A DNA stretch of 64,000 nt from Streptomyces sp. NBC_01551 (GTDB taxonomy: Bacteria > Actinomycetota > Actinomycetes > Streptomycetales > Streptomycetaceae): contig NZ_JAPEPX010000001.1 in the NCBI RefSeq assembly GCF_026339935.1, forward strand, positions 1,842,501-1,906,500, given 5' to 3'. The stretch's first letter is position 1. The number at the start of each line of letters is the position of its first letter. Below, piece by piece: positions 27,131 to 35,711 of the stretch. The position numbers and the translations under genes were made by a program. Below the pieces are notes generated by a model. The model had not been told where the DNA came from. It saw only the letters and a list, made by a program, of their open reading frames with translations, and ran no database searches.

Positions 27131-29569
27131 TTAGATCTCCAGGGCCGCCGTGAGGCGCGTATCGGTGTGGGAGTGGCTCGCGCGGACCTCGTAGGCGCCG
27201 CCGATCCGGCGCCAGCCGCGCGCCTCCTCGTCCCAGATCTCGAAGGCGCGGGCGGGCAGCGCGATCTCGGCCTCGACGCTCTCCCCAGGGCCCGCCTCGA
27301 CGCCCGCGAAGCCGGCCAGCCAGCTGGCCGGGCGCTCGACGGAGTCCGCGACGGGTGCCAGGTAGACCTGGACGGTCTCGCGGCCGCGCCGGGCGCCGGT
27401 GTTGGTGAGGCGGACCCGGGCCGTGTCGGGCGTGACCTCCAGGGACTCGTAGGTCCAGGCGGTGTAGCCGAGGCCGTGCCCGAACGGGAAGGCGGGGGCG
27501 ATGCCCTGCTTCTCGTAGGCCCGGTATCCGATGAAGAGCCCCTCGCGGTACTCCAGGCGCCCCTCGGCGGGGACGACCTCGGTGACGGGCGCGTCGGCGA
27601 ACTCCGCGGGCCAGGTGGTGGGCAGCCGCCCGCCAGGCTCCGCGTCCCCGAGGAGTACGTCGGCCAGCGCGGCGCCGCCCTCCTGCCCGGGGAACCAGGT
27701 CAGCAGCACGGCGGCGACGTCCTCGCGCCACGGGAGCGCCACCGGGGAGCCCGCGTTGACGACGACCACGGTGTTCGGGTTGGCGGCGGCGACGGCGCGG
27801 ACGAGGTCGTCCTGCCGGCCGGGCAGGGTCAGGTCCTTGCGGTCGAAGCCCTCGGACTCGACGCGCTCGGTGGTGGCGACCACCACCACGGCGGTGTCGG
27901 CGGCCCGCGCGGCCCGGGCGGCCTCGGAGATCAGCTCGTCGGCGTCGCGCCGCGGGCCGAGGTGGAGCAGCGAGAACATGATCGCCTTGAGCGGCAGCGT
28001 GCTCGTGTCGGGGACCTGGAAGGTCAGCGACACCTCGACGGGCTCGCCCTCGGTGAGGGTGACCCGGGCGCGCTCGCTGGGTGCGCCGAAGAAGGCCTCG
28101 AAGGGGTCGGCCTCGTCGCCCATCGGCTGGACGCCCTCCCAGAGGGTCTCGCCGCCGACGGCGAGGGCGAACGCGCCGAGCCCGCGCGTGCCGAAGGCGT
28201 GCTCGCCGCTCTCGCGCGGCAGATACGTGCCGGTGACCTCTATGCTCGCCATCGTCTCGTACGTGGCGCCCGCGGGCAGGTCGTCGCCGATCCACTGGAC
28301 CTGACCGGTGGGCAGGCTGCCCGCGCCGAGGAGCGCGCCGGAGGCGTCGCGGCAGACGGCGCGCAGCTCGAAGCCCTTGTCGGCGGGGGCGAGTTCCTCG
28401 CTGGGGTCGGCGCCGACGCTGAAGGTCAGGGCCCCGTCGGGGAGGGCTGCGGTGAGCCCGTCGAGCGGGGAGACCACCCGCTCGGGGAAGACGGTGGCGG
28501 AGCCGCCGCCGAGGACCCGGGCGTCGCGGGCGGCGGCGCCGATGAGGGCGACGGTGCCTGCGGCCGCCGCGTCCAGCGGCAGGGTCGCGTTCTCGTTGCG
28601 TACGAGGACGAAGCCGCGGGCGGCGAGTTCGCGGGCCAGCGCCTGGCCGTCGACGGCCGCGGGCGGCTCGGTGACGACGGCGGGCGCGCCCTGAAGGATC
28701 CCGACGCGGGCGGCGAGGCGCAGCACGTTGCGCACGGCCGCGTCGACGGCGGACTCGGGGACCTCCCCGGCGCGCACGGCCTCGGCGAGCGCGGGCCCGT
28801 AGACGGTGGCCGGGCCGGGCATGGCGACGTCGAGGCCGCCGAGGATGTCGCCGGTGGTGGAGCGGGCGGCCATCCAGTCGGAGACGTTGTAGCCGTCGAA
28901 GCCCCATTCGGCGCGCAGGACGTCGTTGACCAGGTACTGGTGCTCGGTCATCGTCGTGCCGTTGACCCGGTTGTACGCCGTCATGATGCCCCAGGGGTGG
29001 GCGTTCGCGACGATCGCCTCGAAGGGGGCCAGGTACAGCTCGCGCAGCGGGCGCGGGGCGATGACGCTGTCGACGGTGAAGCGCTCGGTCTCGGCGTCGT
29101 TGCCGACGAAGTGCTTGACGGTGGTGCCGACGCCGCCGTCCTGGACCCCGCTGACGTAGCCGCTGCCGATGGCGCCGGTGAGGTACGGGTCCTCGGAGTA
29201 GCACTCGAAGTGGCGGCCGCCGAGCGGGGAGCGGTGCAGGTTGACGGTGGGCGCGAGGAGGACGTGGACGCCCTTGCGGCGGGCTTCCTGGGCGAGGAGC
29301 CGGCCGGCGCGGCGGGCGAGGGCGGGGTCCCAGGAGGCGGCGAGCGCGGTCGGGGAGGGCAGGGCGACGGAGGGGTCGTCGGCGGTCCAGCGCACGCCGC
29401 GCACCCCGATGGGGCCGTCGGACATGACCAGGGACTTCAGCCCGATCTCGGGGACGGCGGGCAGGGACCACATGTCCTGGCCGGCCAGGAGACGGGCCTT
29501 GGTGTCGAGATCCAGCTTGCCGAGCGCCGCTTCGACGGCGTCTTCACGAACCTGATCGGCATCGGTCAC
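27131..29569 (-). CDS. GH3 beta-glucosidase with inserted PA14 domain
   Basis: This 812-aa enzyme begins with the GH3 barrel: KHFVGND, FECYSEDP, and the nucleophile Asp231 in GYNVSDWMAA. The C-terminal alpha/beta sandwich (DTAVVVVATTERVESEGFDR; TWFPGQEGGAALADVL) is interrupted by a PA14 lectin-like domain (about residues 390-530, with GTYLPRESGEHAFG). A fibronectin-III-like domain ends the protein (FGHGLGYTAW onwards). It cleaves beta-linked oligosaccharides from the non-reducing end. There is no signal peptide, so it acts inside on imported sugars. The GTG at 29569 has GAGGAGG 8 nt upstream. It diverges from a TetR gene that probably controls it. Confidence 0.93.
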   Translation of the reverse strand: MTDADQVREDAVEAALGKLDLDTKARLLAGQDMWSLPAVPEIGLKSLVMSDGPIGVRGVRWTADDPSVALPSPTALAASWDPALARRAGRLLAQEARRKGVHVLLAPTVNLHRSPLGGRHFECYSEDPYLTGAIGSGYVSGVQDGGVGTTVKHFVGNDAETERFTVDSVIAPRPLRELYLAPFEAIVANAHPWGIMTAYNRVNGTTMTEHQYLVNDVLRAEWGFDGYNVSDWMAARSTTGDILGGLDVAMPGPATVYGPALAEAVRAGEVPESAVDAAVRNVLRLAARVGILQGAPAVVTEPPAAVDGQALARELAARGFVLVRNENATLPLDAAAAGTVALIGAAARDARVLGGGSATVFPERVVSPLDGLTAALPDGALTFSVGADPSEELAPADKGFELRAVCRDASGALLGAGSLPTGQVQWIGDDLPAGATYETMASIEVTGTYLPRESGEHAFGTRGLGAFALAVGGETLWEGVQPMGDEADPFEAFFGAPSERARVTLTEGEPVEVSLTFQVPDTSTLPLKAIMFSLLHLGPRRDADELISEAARAARAADTAVVVVATTERVESEGFDRKDLTLPGRQDDLVRAVAAANPNTVVVVNAGSPVALPWREDVAAVLLTWFPGQEGGAALADVLLGDAEPGGRLPTTWPAEFADAPVTEVVPAEGRLEYREGLFIGYRAYEKQGIAPAFPFGHGLGYTAWTYESLEVTPDTARVRLTNTGARRGRETVQVYLAPVADSVERPASWLAGFAGVEAGPGESVEAEIALPARAFEIWDEEARGWRRIGGAYEVRASHSHTDTRLTAALEI

Positions 29570-29752
29570 GGCCGTGCCTCCTCATGTGAGTGCGGGTGCG
29601 GGGTGCGAGTGCGGTTGCGGGGGTGTTGCGGTGCGGTTTCCTCATCGTGGACCGATTACCTGGTGAACGGTAGGGTTTGTTATATACCCGTAACCTCCAG
29701 TTGTGTCGTACGGTCCTGCTGGCATGCAGTGGACGGAAGGGGAGCCGGGGCG
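29570..29752. promoter_or_regulatory. Divergent promoter region between the GH3 and TetR genes
   Basis: This gap contains an A/T-rich core at 29655-29690 with TACC-n8-GGTA and a nearby GGGT-n9-ACCC, both with inverted symmetry and suitable as TetR sites. TATATA in the same core could serve as a -10. Confidence 0.4.
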
Positions 29753-30328
29753 ATGGCCAGGGCGAGGAGCGAGGAGCGGCGCGGCGACATCGTCCGCGCG
29801 GCCGTCGAGGTGATCGCGGAGCGCGGCTACCGGGGGGCGTCCCTGGGCGCGGTCGCCGAACGCGTGGGCCTGACCCAGCAGGGCCTGCTGCACTACTTCC
29901 CGACCAAGGAGGCGCTGCTGGTCGCGGTGCTGGAGGAACGCGACCGCTGGGACACCGGCGGCGGCTCGCGGGCCTCGACCGGGACCTGGCGCCTGGACCT
30001 GCTGGCCTCGCTGGTGGAGTACAACGCCATGCGCCCGGGCATCGTGCAGACCTTCTCGGCGCTGCTCGGCGAGAGCGTCACCGACGGGCACCCGGCCCGG
30101 GAGTTCTTCACCGAGCGCTACGCGCAGGTCCGCGCCGAGATGGCCGCCGTCCTGCGCGCCGAGTTCGGCGACCGGCTGCCCTCGGGCCTCACCCCGGAAC
30201 AGGCCGCCCCGCTGCTGACGGCGGTGATGGACGGCCTCCAGTACCAGTGGCTGCTCGCCCCGGAGTCCGTGGACATGGCGGCGGCCTTCCGGTCGTTCCT
30301 GACCCTGCTGCGGGGTCCCGGGGCCTGA
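29753..30328 (+). CDS. TetR-family regulator divergent to the GH3 enzyme
   Basis: This 191-aa protein has a TetR HTH (about residues 8-55): RRGDIVRAAVEVIAERGYRGASLGAVAERVGLTQQGLLHYFPTKE is its span in outline, with the recognition helix at LTQQGLLHYF. The C-terminal domain ends QYQWLLAPESVDMAAAFRSF, seen in regulators of sugar hydrolases. The ATG at 29753 has GGAAGGGGA upstream. The divergent beta-glucosidase is the likely target, with a sugar or glycoside as inducer. Confidence 0.9.
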   Translation: MARARSEERRGDIVRAAVEVIAERGYRGASLGAVAERVGLTQQGLLHYFPTKEALLVAVLEERDRWDTGGGSRASTGTWRLDLLASLVEYNAMRPGIVQTFSALLGESVTDGHPAREFFTERYAQVRAEMAAVLRAEFGDRLPSGLTPEQAAPLLTAVMDGLQYQWLLAPESVDMAAAFRSFLTLLRGPGA

Positions 30329-30332
30329 CCCC

Positions 30333-30980
30333 TCAGGACCCCAGCAGCGGGTCGTGGACCGGACAGGGCGGGCGCCGGGACGGAGCGGGCACGCGGTAGT
30401 AGGCGCGGTCGCGCAGGCGGCCCGTCCAGGGGTCGGCCGTCGAGGGGCGCTTGACGAGCAGATGGCGGCTGCTGCCGGTCCGCAGGTGCGCCCGGTACTC
30501 GCCGAGCAGCGGGTCCGCCTCGCCGAGGAAGTCCCGGATCTGGTCCTCCAGCAGGCAGAACGGGCAGTCCGGTCCGGGCATGACGTGGAACTGCGTGCCC
30601 TCGGGGTTGTCGTCGCCGGGGAAGGCGGTGAGGGCGACGGAGCCGCTGAACAGCACGCAGACGCCCATGACCTGCGGGCCTTCCGCACTCGCCACCCGCC
30701 GCACGAGGGTGCGGAACACAGGGGCGTCGATCCGCCGGATCCGGGCCATGGTGGTGCGCGCGGCGGCGAGCAGGTTGTAGACCGCGGCCACCAGCGAGAC
30801 GGCGGCGACCACCGGCAGCGACCAGGACGGCCCCTTGTCCCACACCAGCCACAACAGCAGCGCGTTCGCCACCACGACGTAGAGGACGCAGACGCGCAGC
30901 CCGGCGCCGCTGACCCGGATCGACCGGGTGCACAGGATCAGGAGCGCGCAGGCCAGGACGGTGTAGAGCCAGGCGGGCAT
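30333..30980 (-). CDS. Hypothetical membrane protein with CPFC motif
   Basis: This 215-aa protein has three hydrophobic segments in its first 80 residues (residues 4-18, 27-48, 53-73) and a soluble tail. The tail has PGPDCPFCLLEDQIRDFLGEA, a CxxC pair that could be a redox or metal site, and ends Pro-Arg-rich. I do not recognise the family. The ATG at 30980 follows GGAGGT at good spacing, and codon use fits a real gene. Its stop is 4 bp from the convergent TetR stop. Confidence 0.7.
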   Translation of the reverse strand: MPAWLYTVLACALLILCTRSIRVSGAGLRVCVLYVVVANALLLWLVWDKGPSWSLPVVAAVSLVAAVYNLLAAARTTMARIRRIDAPVFRTLVRRVASAEGPQVMGVCVLFSGSVALTAFPGDDNPEGTQFHVMPGPDCPFCLLEDQIRDFLGEADPLLGEYRAHLRTGSSRHLLVKRPSTADPWTGRLRDRAYYRVPAPSRRPPCPVHDPLLGS

Positions 30981-31099
30981 CGGGCGACCTCCGTCAACTC
31001 CCTTGAGTGAGCAGGCGGTTACAGCATCACCCGCATCGCGGCGGTACGTCGAGCCCCCTGCCCGGCGCTCCCCGGCACCCCGGCTGGCATGCTGGGGCG

Positions 31100-31831
31100 G
31101 TGAAGATCGCCGCAGCCCAGCTGACCTGCGTCCCGGCCGACATCGCCGCGAACACCGCGCAGGCCGCCGCCCTCGCCGCCCGGGCCGGCGACCAGGGCGC
31201 CGAACTGGTCGCGTTCCCCGAGTTCGCGCTCACCGGGTACGAACTGGAGTCGCTGGCCGCCGACCCGGGCCTGTGGATCACCGGCGCCGACGACCCCCGC
31301 CTCGACCCCGTCCGCTCGGCCGGCATCGCGACCGCCGTGAACGTCGCCCTGCGCACCGCCGGCCCGCTCCCCGCCATCGCGACGCTGGTCTACGGGGCGG
31401 ACGGCGCGCACCTGACGACGTACGCCAAGCGCCACCTCTACCAGCACGAACAGGGCGCCTTCCACCCCGGGGACACCGACGGCCGCTTCGAACTCGGCGG
31501 GATCCGCTTCTCCCTGGGCGTCTGCTACGACAACCACTTCCCCGACCTGACCGGGCGGGCCGCGGCGGACGGCTGCCGGGTCCATCTGGCGGGCTCGCTC
31601 TACGGCACCGGCGACGGGATCCGCGAGCGGGCCACCGTCTACCCCGGGATCGCGCGGGAGCACGGCCTCTACGTCGTCCTCGCCAACCACGTCGGCCCGG
31701 CGGGCCCGTGGACCGGCTGCGGCCGCGCCGCCGTGTGGGCCCCGGGCGGAGCGCTGCTGGCCGAGGCGGACGACCGTACGCCCTCGGTGGTGACGGCCGA
31801 CATCGACGGGGCCGCCGCCCGTCCCCTCTAG
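31100..31831 (+). CDS. Carbon-nitrogen hydrolase (nitrilase superfamily)
   Basis: This 243-aa enzyme has the Glu-Lys-Cys triad: Glu41 (AFPEFALTG), Lys110 (YAKRHLYQ) and Cys142 (GVCYDNHFPD). It cleaves amide or nitrile C-N bonds; similar small enzymes act on omega-amides or deaminated glutathione. The GTG at 31100 lies 6 nt after CATGCT, so it appears leaderless. It overlaps the convergent HxlR gene by 4 bp. Confidence 0.9.
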   Translation: MKIAAAQLTCVPADIAANTAQAAALAARAGDQGAELVAFPEFALTGYELESLAADPGLWITGADDPRLDPVRSAGIATAVNVALRTAGPLPAIATLVYGADGAHLTTYAKRHLYQHEQGAFHPGDTDGRFELGGIRFSLGVCYDNHFPDLTGRAAADGCRVHLAGSLYGTGDGIRERATVYPGIAREHGLYVVLANHVGPAGPWTGCGRAAVWAPGGALLAEADDRTPSVVTADIDGAAARPL

Positions 31832-32163
31832 GCCGAGTCCGGGAGCAGGTGTTTGGCGCCCCACTCCCCCAGGGACGTCAGGGCCGAGCCCAGGTCCTGG
31901 CCGCGCGGGGTCAGCGAGTACTCCACGCGCGGCAGAACCTCGTCGTAGACCTCGCGGTGGACGATGCCGTCCGCCTCCAGCTCCCGCAGCTGGGCCGAGA
32001 GCACCTTCTCGGAGACCCCGGGGACCAGCCTGCGCAGCTCGCCGAACCGACGCGGGCACTGCTCCAGCTCCCACAGGAGCGAGACCTTCCACTTGCCGTC
32101 GATCACGGACATCGCCGCGGCGATCCCACAGTGATCCGCACCGGGCCTTCGCGTCAGCGCCAT
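31828..32163 (-). CDS. HxlR-family transcriptional regulator
   Basis: This 111-aa winged-helix protein shows DGKWKVSLLWELEQCPRRFGELRRLVPGVSEKVLSAQLRELEADGIV, here described across positions 22-69, followed by the RVEYSLTPRGQDL wing. Cys13 and Cys36 may be redox sensors, as in other HxlR proteins. The ATG at 32163 has GAAGGG 7 nt upstream. It is divergent from the oxidoreductase gene, with an inverted repeat between them, so that gene is the probable target. Confidence 0.92.
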   Translation of the reverse strand: MALTRRPGADHCGIAAAMSVIDGKWKVSLLWELEQCPRRFGELRRLVPGVSEKVLSAQLRELEADGIVHREVYDEVLPRVEYSLTPRGQDLGSALTSLGEWGAKHLLPDSA

Positions 32164-32214
32164 CGCACACCCTTCCCGACCTGCTCGCTCACCCTGGGGT
32201 AAGCACCCACTCCA

Positions 32215-32226
32215 AAGTGCGTACTT
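32215..32226. promoter_or_regulatory. Candidate HxlR operator
   Basis: AAGT-GCGT-ACTT is a short inverted repeat with perfect 4-bp arms, placed between the divergent regulator and reductase genes. Confidence 0.45.
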
Positions 32227-32260
32227 GAGGCCCTGTCAGCCCGCCACCAGGCTAAACGTC

Positions 32261-33148
32261 ATGACCGACAACCTCACGAAGACCCCGCTCACCCTCCTCG
32301 GCCTCGGCGCGATGGGCACCGCCCTCGCCCGCACCTGGCTCGCCGCCGGCCACCCCCTCACCGTCTGGAACCGCACCCCCGCCAAGGCCGAGGCCCTCGC
32401 CGCCGAGGGCGCCGCCGTCGCCGCGAGCCCCGCCGGGGCGGTGGCCGCGAGCGGGCTCGTCGTCCTGTGCCTGCTCGACGACGACACCGTCGGCTCCGCC
32501 CTGGAGGGCGTCGACCTGACCGGCAAGGACCTCGTCAACCTGACCACCGGAACCCCCGCCGAGGCCCGCGCCCGGGCCGCCTGGGCCGAGCGGCGCGGCG
32601 CCCGCTTCCTCGACGGCGGGATCATGGGCACCCCGTCGATGATCGGCGCCCCGGCGGCCGGCGGGTACGTCTTCTACAGCGGCTCCCGCGCCCTCTTCGA
32701 CGCCCACCGGGCTGTGCTGGAGGTCCCGGCCGGGGCCCGGTTCGCCGGGGAGAACCCCGGCTACGCCGCCCTGCACGACGTGGCGCTGCTGAGCGCGATG
32801 TACGGGCTGTTCGGCGGGATCTCGCACGCGTTCGCGCTGATCGAGGGCGAGGACATCGCCCCGCAGGACCTGGCGCCGCTGCTCGGCGAGTGGCTGGGCG
32901 CGATGGGGTTCTTCGTCGGGAACGCGGCCGGACGCCTCGCCTCCGGGGACTTCACCACCGGCGTCGAGTCGAACCTGGCGATGCAGGTCGCGGCCGGCGG
33001 CACCCTGCTGCGCACGGCGGCGGAGCAGGGGGTCAGCGCCGAGCTGATCACCCCGTACCTGGAGCTGATGCGGGAGCGACTGGAGGCCGACCCGGCGGCG
33101 CACGGCGCCGAGGACACGACGGGCGCGATCGCCCTGCTGAAGCGGTAA
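32261..33148 (+). CDS. NAD(P)-dependent oxidoreductase, imine-reductase/beta-hydroxyacid dehydrogenase type
   Basis: This 295-aa protein has a Rossmann start LLGLGAMGTALARTWLAAGH, VWNRT (NADPH-type Arg), and DGGIMGTPSMIGAP. The C-terminal helical domain (IALLKR end) matches 6-phosphogluconate-dehydrogenase-like and IRED proteins. The catalytic Lys of the beta-hydroxyacid dehydrogenases is not obvious; the Asp/His pattern is closer to IREDs. The ATG at 32261 lies after the HxlR operator candidate. Probable substrate: a cyclic imine or ketone; unproven. Confidence 0.88.
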   Translation: MTDNLTKTPLTLLGLGAMGTALARTWLAAGHPLTVWNRTPAKAEALAAEGAAVAASPAGAVAASGLVVLCLLDDDTVGSALEGVDLTGKDLVNLTTGTPAEARARAAWAERRGARFLDGGIMGTPSMIGAPAAGGYVFYSGSRALFDAHRAVLEVPAGARFAGENPGYAALHDVALLSAMYGLFGGISHAFALIEGEDIAPQDLAPLLGEWLGAMGFFVGNAAGRLASGDFTTGVESNLAMQVAAGGTLLRTAAEQGVSAELITPYLELMRERLEADPAAHGAEDTTGAIALLKR

Positions 33149-33166
33149 CCGGCCGGCCGGCGGCTC

Positions 33167-34012
33167 CTACATGCGCGGCGGCGGCCCGAAACCCCCGGCG
33201 GCGGGCGGCTGTGACGCCACCCCGCCGTCGGCCCGGGCTTCCCCGGACTCCTGGCCCGCCTCCCCCGAGGCACTGTCCTCCCCCGTCAGCTCCCGCGCCA
33301 TCAGCGTGGCCCCCGCCACCGCCCCCGGCATCAGGAACACCGCCACCAGCGGCACCAGGAACGCCAGCACCAGCGGCACCCCGAACCCGAGCACCAGCAT
33401 CCGCCGCGACCGCAGCAGCTCCAGCCGCTCGGCCAGCTCCACCTTGCGCCGCTGTAGCGCGACGGAGGTGAGCTCCTCGGTGAGGAAGTACCCGGAGACG
33501 CAGAACCCGATGGCCGGGATCACCGTCTGCCCGACGACCGGGATGAACCCGAGCGCGAACAGCAGGATCCCGTACAGGGCCACCCGGCAGAGCACCTTCA
33601 GGCTGTCCCGGGCCGAGATCCACAGCTCCCGCCCCAGCGAGAGCCCGGACTCGGGGACCGCGCCGCCCTCGGTGCGGTCGACCTGCTCCGAGAGCGACTC
33701 GTAGAAGGGCTGGCCGATGAGCAGGGTCACCGCGGTGAAGGTGATCACCGCGAGGAAGAGGCCGAGGCAGAAGACCAGGCCGGTCAGGAAGCCCCGGAAC
33801 AGCCCGAGCCACGGCGAGGACCAGCCGTCGGCGAAGGGCGTGGCCCAGGCGGTGAGGTCGTCGGCGCCGTAGCCGAGCCCGATGAGGGCGCCGGTGTACA
33901 GCACCAGGGACACCAGCCCCGGCAGCAGGCCGAAGCCCAGCCAGCGGCCGTGCCGGAACACCCATCGCTGTCCGGCCAGCAGATGGCCGAATCCCCCCGC
34001 AAGATCACGCAT
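33167..34012 (-). CDS. EI24/CysZ-family membrane protein
   Basis: This 281-aa protein has about four to six hydrophobic segments and the EI24 family marks: WLGFGLLPGLVSLVLYTGAL, FRGFLTGLVFCLGLFLAVITF, FIPVVGQTVIPAIGFCVSGYF. E. coli CysZ is a sulfate channel of this family; the role in Streptomyces is not settled. The tail is Pro/Gly-rich and disordered. The ATG at 34012 lies 6 nt after TAAGCT on the minus strand (34019-34024), so it is probably leaderless. Confidence 0.85.
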   Translation of the reverse strand: MRDLAGGFGHLLAGQRWVFRHGRWLGFGLLPGLVSLVLYTGALIGLGYGADDLTAWATPFADGWSSPWLGLFRGFLTGLVFCLGLFLAVITFTAVTLLIGQPFYESLSEQVDRTEGGAVPESGLSLGRELWISARDSLKVLCRVALYGILLFALGFIPVVGQTVIPAIGFCVSGYFLTEELTSVALQRRKVELAERLELLRSRRMLVLGFGVPLVLAFLVPLVAVFLMPGAVAGATLMARELTGEDSASGEAGQESGEARADGGVASQPPAAGGFGPPPRM

Positions 34013-34037
34013 GGGTCCAGCTTAAGACCGCGTACGG

Positions 34038-34072
34038 CGAAGGCCGCACCCCGGTGCGGGGTGCGGCCTTCG
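34038..34072 (-). terminator. Terminator after the ohr gene
   Basis: A perfect 15-bp stem (CGAAGGCCGCACCCC, 34038-34052 with 34058-34072) with a 5-nt loop lies 17 bp past the ohr stop. Confidence 0.85.
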
Positions 34073-34089
34073 GCGAGCGGGGTGCCGGA

Positions 34090-34512
34090 TCAGACGGCGA
34101 GCTCGACGGTGATGTTGCCGCGGGTCGCCTTGGAGTACGGGCAGACCTGGTGGGCCTTCTCGATGAGGTCCTTGGCGGTGGCGACGTCCACGTTCGGGAT
34201 CGAGGCGGAGATCTTGACGATCAGGCCGAAGCCGTCGTCGTTCTTGCCGATGCCGACCTCGGCGGTGACGGTGGAACCGGAGATGTCCGCGTTCTCGTTG
34301 CGGGCGACGACACCGAGCGCGCCCTGGAAGCAGGCGCTGTAACCGGCGGCGAAGAGCTGCTCCGGGTTGGTGCCGGCGCCGCTGCCACCCATCTCCTTGG
34401 GCGGGTTCACCACGACGTCGAGCTGACCGTCGTTGGTCGCGACGCGACCGTCACGGCCGTTCTCGGCGGTGGCGACGGCGGTGTACAGGACGTCGGACTG
34501 CTGGATGGACAT
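34090..34512 (-). CDS. ohr: Organic hydroperoxide resistance protein
   Basis: This 140-aa OsmC/Ohr protein has the peroxidatic Cys61 (GYSACFQGAL) and resolving Cys124 (HQVCPYSKATRGNI). It reduces organic hydroperoxides as a homodimer, using lipoylated proteins as reductant in this family. Ohr rather than OsmC is supported by PPKEMGGSGAGTNPEQLFAAG. The ATG at 34512 has AGGAGG about 9 nt upstream. No OhrR-type regulator is adjacent; the nearest MarR gene lies beyond the next oxidoreductase. Confidence 0.95.
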   Translation of the reverse strand: MSIQQSDVLYTAVATAENGRDGRVATNDGQLDVVVNPPKEMGGSGAGTNPEQLFAAGYSACFQGALGVVARNENADISGSTVTAEVGIGKNDDGFGLIVKISASIPNVDVATAKDLIEKAHQVCPYSKATRGNITVELAV

Positions 34513-34576
34513 GTAAGAGGATCCTCCTGGTAATCGCCGCGACTCGCGCCCACGATCGCGACGGTGTGGAGTGAGC

Positions 34577-35602
34577 CTAACCGGTGAAAGAAACGATCAT
34601 CTTTCCGGTGTTCTCACCGCGCAGCATTCCGAGGAACGCGTCGGTCGCGTTCTCGACGCCCTCGACGACGGTCTCGTCGGCCACGAGCTCGCCCGAGCGC
34701 AGCCAGCCGGCCACGTCCTGGACGAACTGCTGCTGGAGACCGGCGTGGTCGCCGACCAGCACGCCCTGCAGGCGCAGCCGCTTGCCGATGACCTGCATCA
34801 GGTTGCGCGGGCCGGGAGCGGCCTCGGTGTCGTTGTAGTGGGCGATGGCCCCGCACAGGGTGGCCCGGCCGTGCACCTTCAGGGAGGAGATGGCGGCCTC
34901 CAGGTGGTCGCCGCCGACGTTGTCGAAGTAGACGTCGATGCCCTCGGGGGCGGCCTCGGGGAGCTGCTGGGCGACGGGGCCGTTCTTGTAGTTGAAGGCG
35001 GTGTCGAAGCCGTACTTCTCCGTGAGGAGCGTCACCTTCTCGTCCGAGCCGGCGGAGCCGATCACCCGGGAGGCGCCCTTGATCTTGGCGAACTGGCCGA
35101 CGAGGCTGCCGACGGCACCGGCGGCGCCTGAGACGAAGACGGAGTCGCCCTCCTTGAAGGAGGCGACCTCGAAGAGGCCCGCGTAGGCGGTCAGGCCCGG
35201 CATGCCGAGGACGCCGAGGTAGGCGGAGAGCGGGGCGAGGGCGGCGTCGACCTTGGTGCCGTGCGCGGCGTCCAGCTCCGCGTACTCGCGCCAGCCCAGG
35301 TGGTGCAGGACGTGGTCGCCGACCGCGAAGCGCTCGTCGGCGGAGGCGACGACCTCGCCGACCGCGCCGCCCTGCATGGGCTCGTCCAGCTGGAACGGCG
35401 GTACGTAGGACTTCGCGTCGTTCATCCGGCCGCGCATGTAGGGGTCCACGGACATGTGGAGGTTGCGGACGAGGATCCGGCCGGCGGCGGGCTCGGCGTT
35501 CACCGGGGCCTCGCGCAGGGCGAAGTCCTCGGCGACGGGCCAGCCCTGCGGGCGGCGGACGAGGTGCCACTCACGGCTGACGGCGGGGATCTCGAAAGAC
35601 AT
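34577..35602 (-). CDS. NADP-dependent medium-chain reductase (CurA/prostaglandin-reductase type)
   Basis: This 341-aa zinc-free MDR protein has RNLHMSVDPYMRGRM near the start, the nucleotide-binding VFVSGAAGAVGSLVGQFAKIKG, and DVYFDNVGGDHLEAAI. These are typical of enone/alkenal double-bond reductases, which detoxify lipid-peroxidation aldehydes. The ATG at 35602 has AGGAGCT upstream. It is divergent from a MarR gene, with two palindromic sites in the gap. It follows ohr in orientation, hinting at a shared response to oxidised lipids. Confidence 0.93.
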   Translation of the reverse strand: MSFEIPAVSREWHLVRRPQGWPVAEDFALREAPVNAEPAAGRILVRNLHMSVDPYMRGRMNDAKSYVPPFQLDEPMQGGAVGEVVASADERFAVGDHVLHHLGWREYAELDAAHGTKVDAALAPLSAYLGVLGMPGLTAYAGLFEVASFKEGDSVFVSGAAGAVGSLVGQFAKIKGASRVIGSAGSDEKVTLLTEKYGFDTAFNYKNGPVAQQLPEAAPEGIDVYFDNVGGDHLEAAISSLKVHGRATLCGAIAHYNDTEAAPGPRNLMQVIGKRLRLQGVLVGDHAGLQQQFVQDVAGWLRSGELVADETVVEGVENATDAFLGMLRGENTGKMIVSFTG

Positions 35603-35644
35603 GCGGAGCTCCTGACGAAGGAAGGTGGGCCGGCGAAGAAATAC

Positions 35645-35705
35645 TTCACCAGGTGAAACAACCATGCGCCTGGATATTTCATGTTGTCAAGTAAATGGGT
35701 ACGCT
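35645..35705. promoter_or_regulatory. MarR operator-like palindromes and leaderless promoter
   Basis: TTCACC-A-GGTGAA (35645-35657) is a perfect palindrome. ATTTCATGTTGTCAAGTAAAT (35676-35696) has ATTT/AAAT arms. TACGCT (35700-35705) is the -10-like box of the MarR gene, 6 nt before its ATG. The first site covers the start region of the divergent reductase transcript. Confidence 0.6.
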
Positions 35706-35711
35706 GGTTCC

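Noticed and set aside
27167..30328. 1053-codon plus-strand frame opposite the GH3 gene
   Set aside because: Only its last 191 codons (TetR, from 29753) look like protein; the rest is the complement of the beta-glucosidase.
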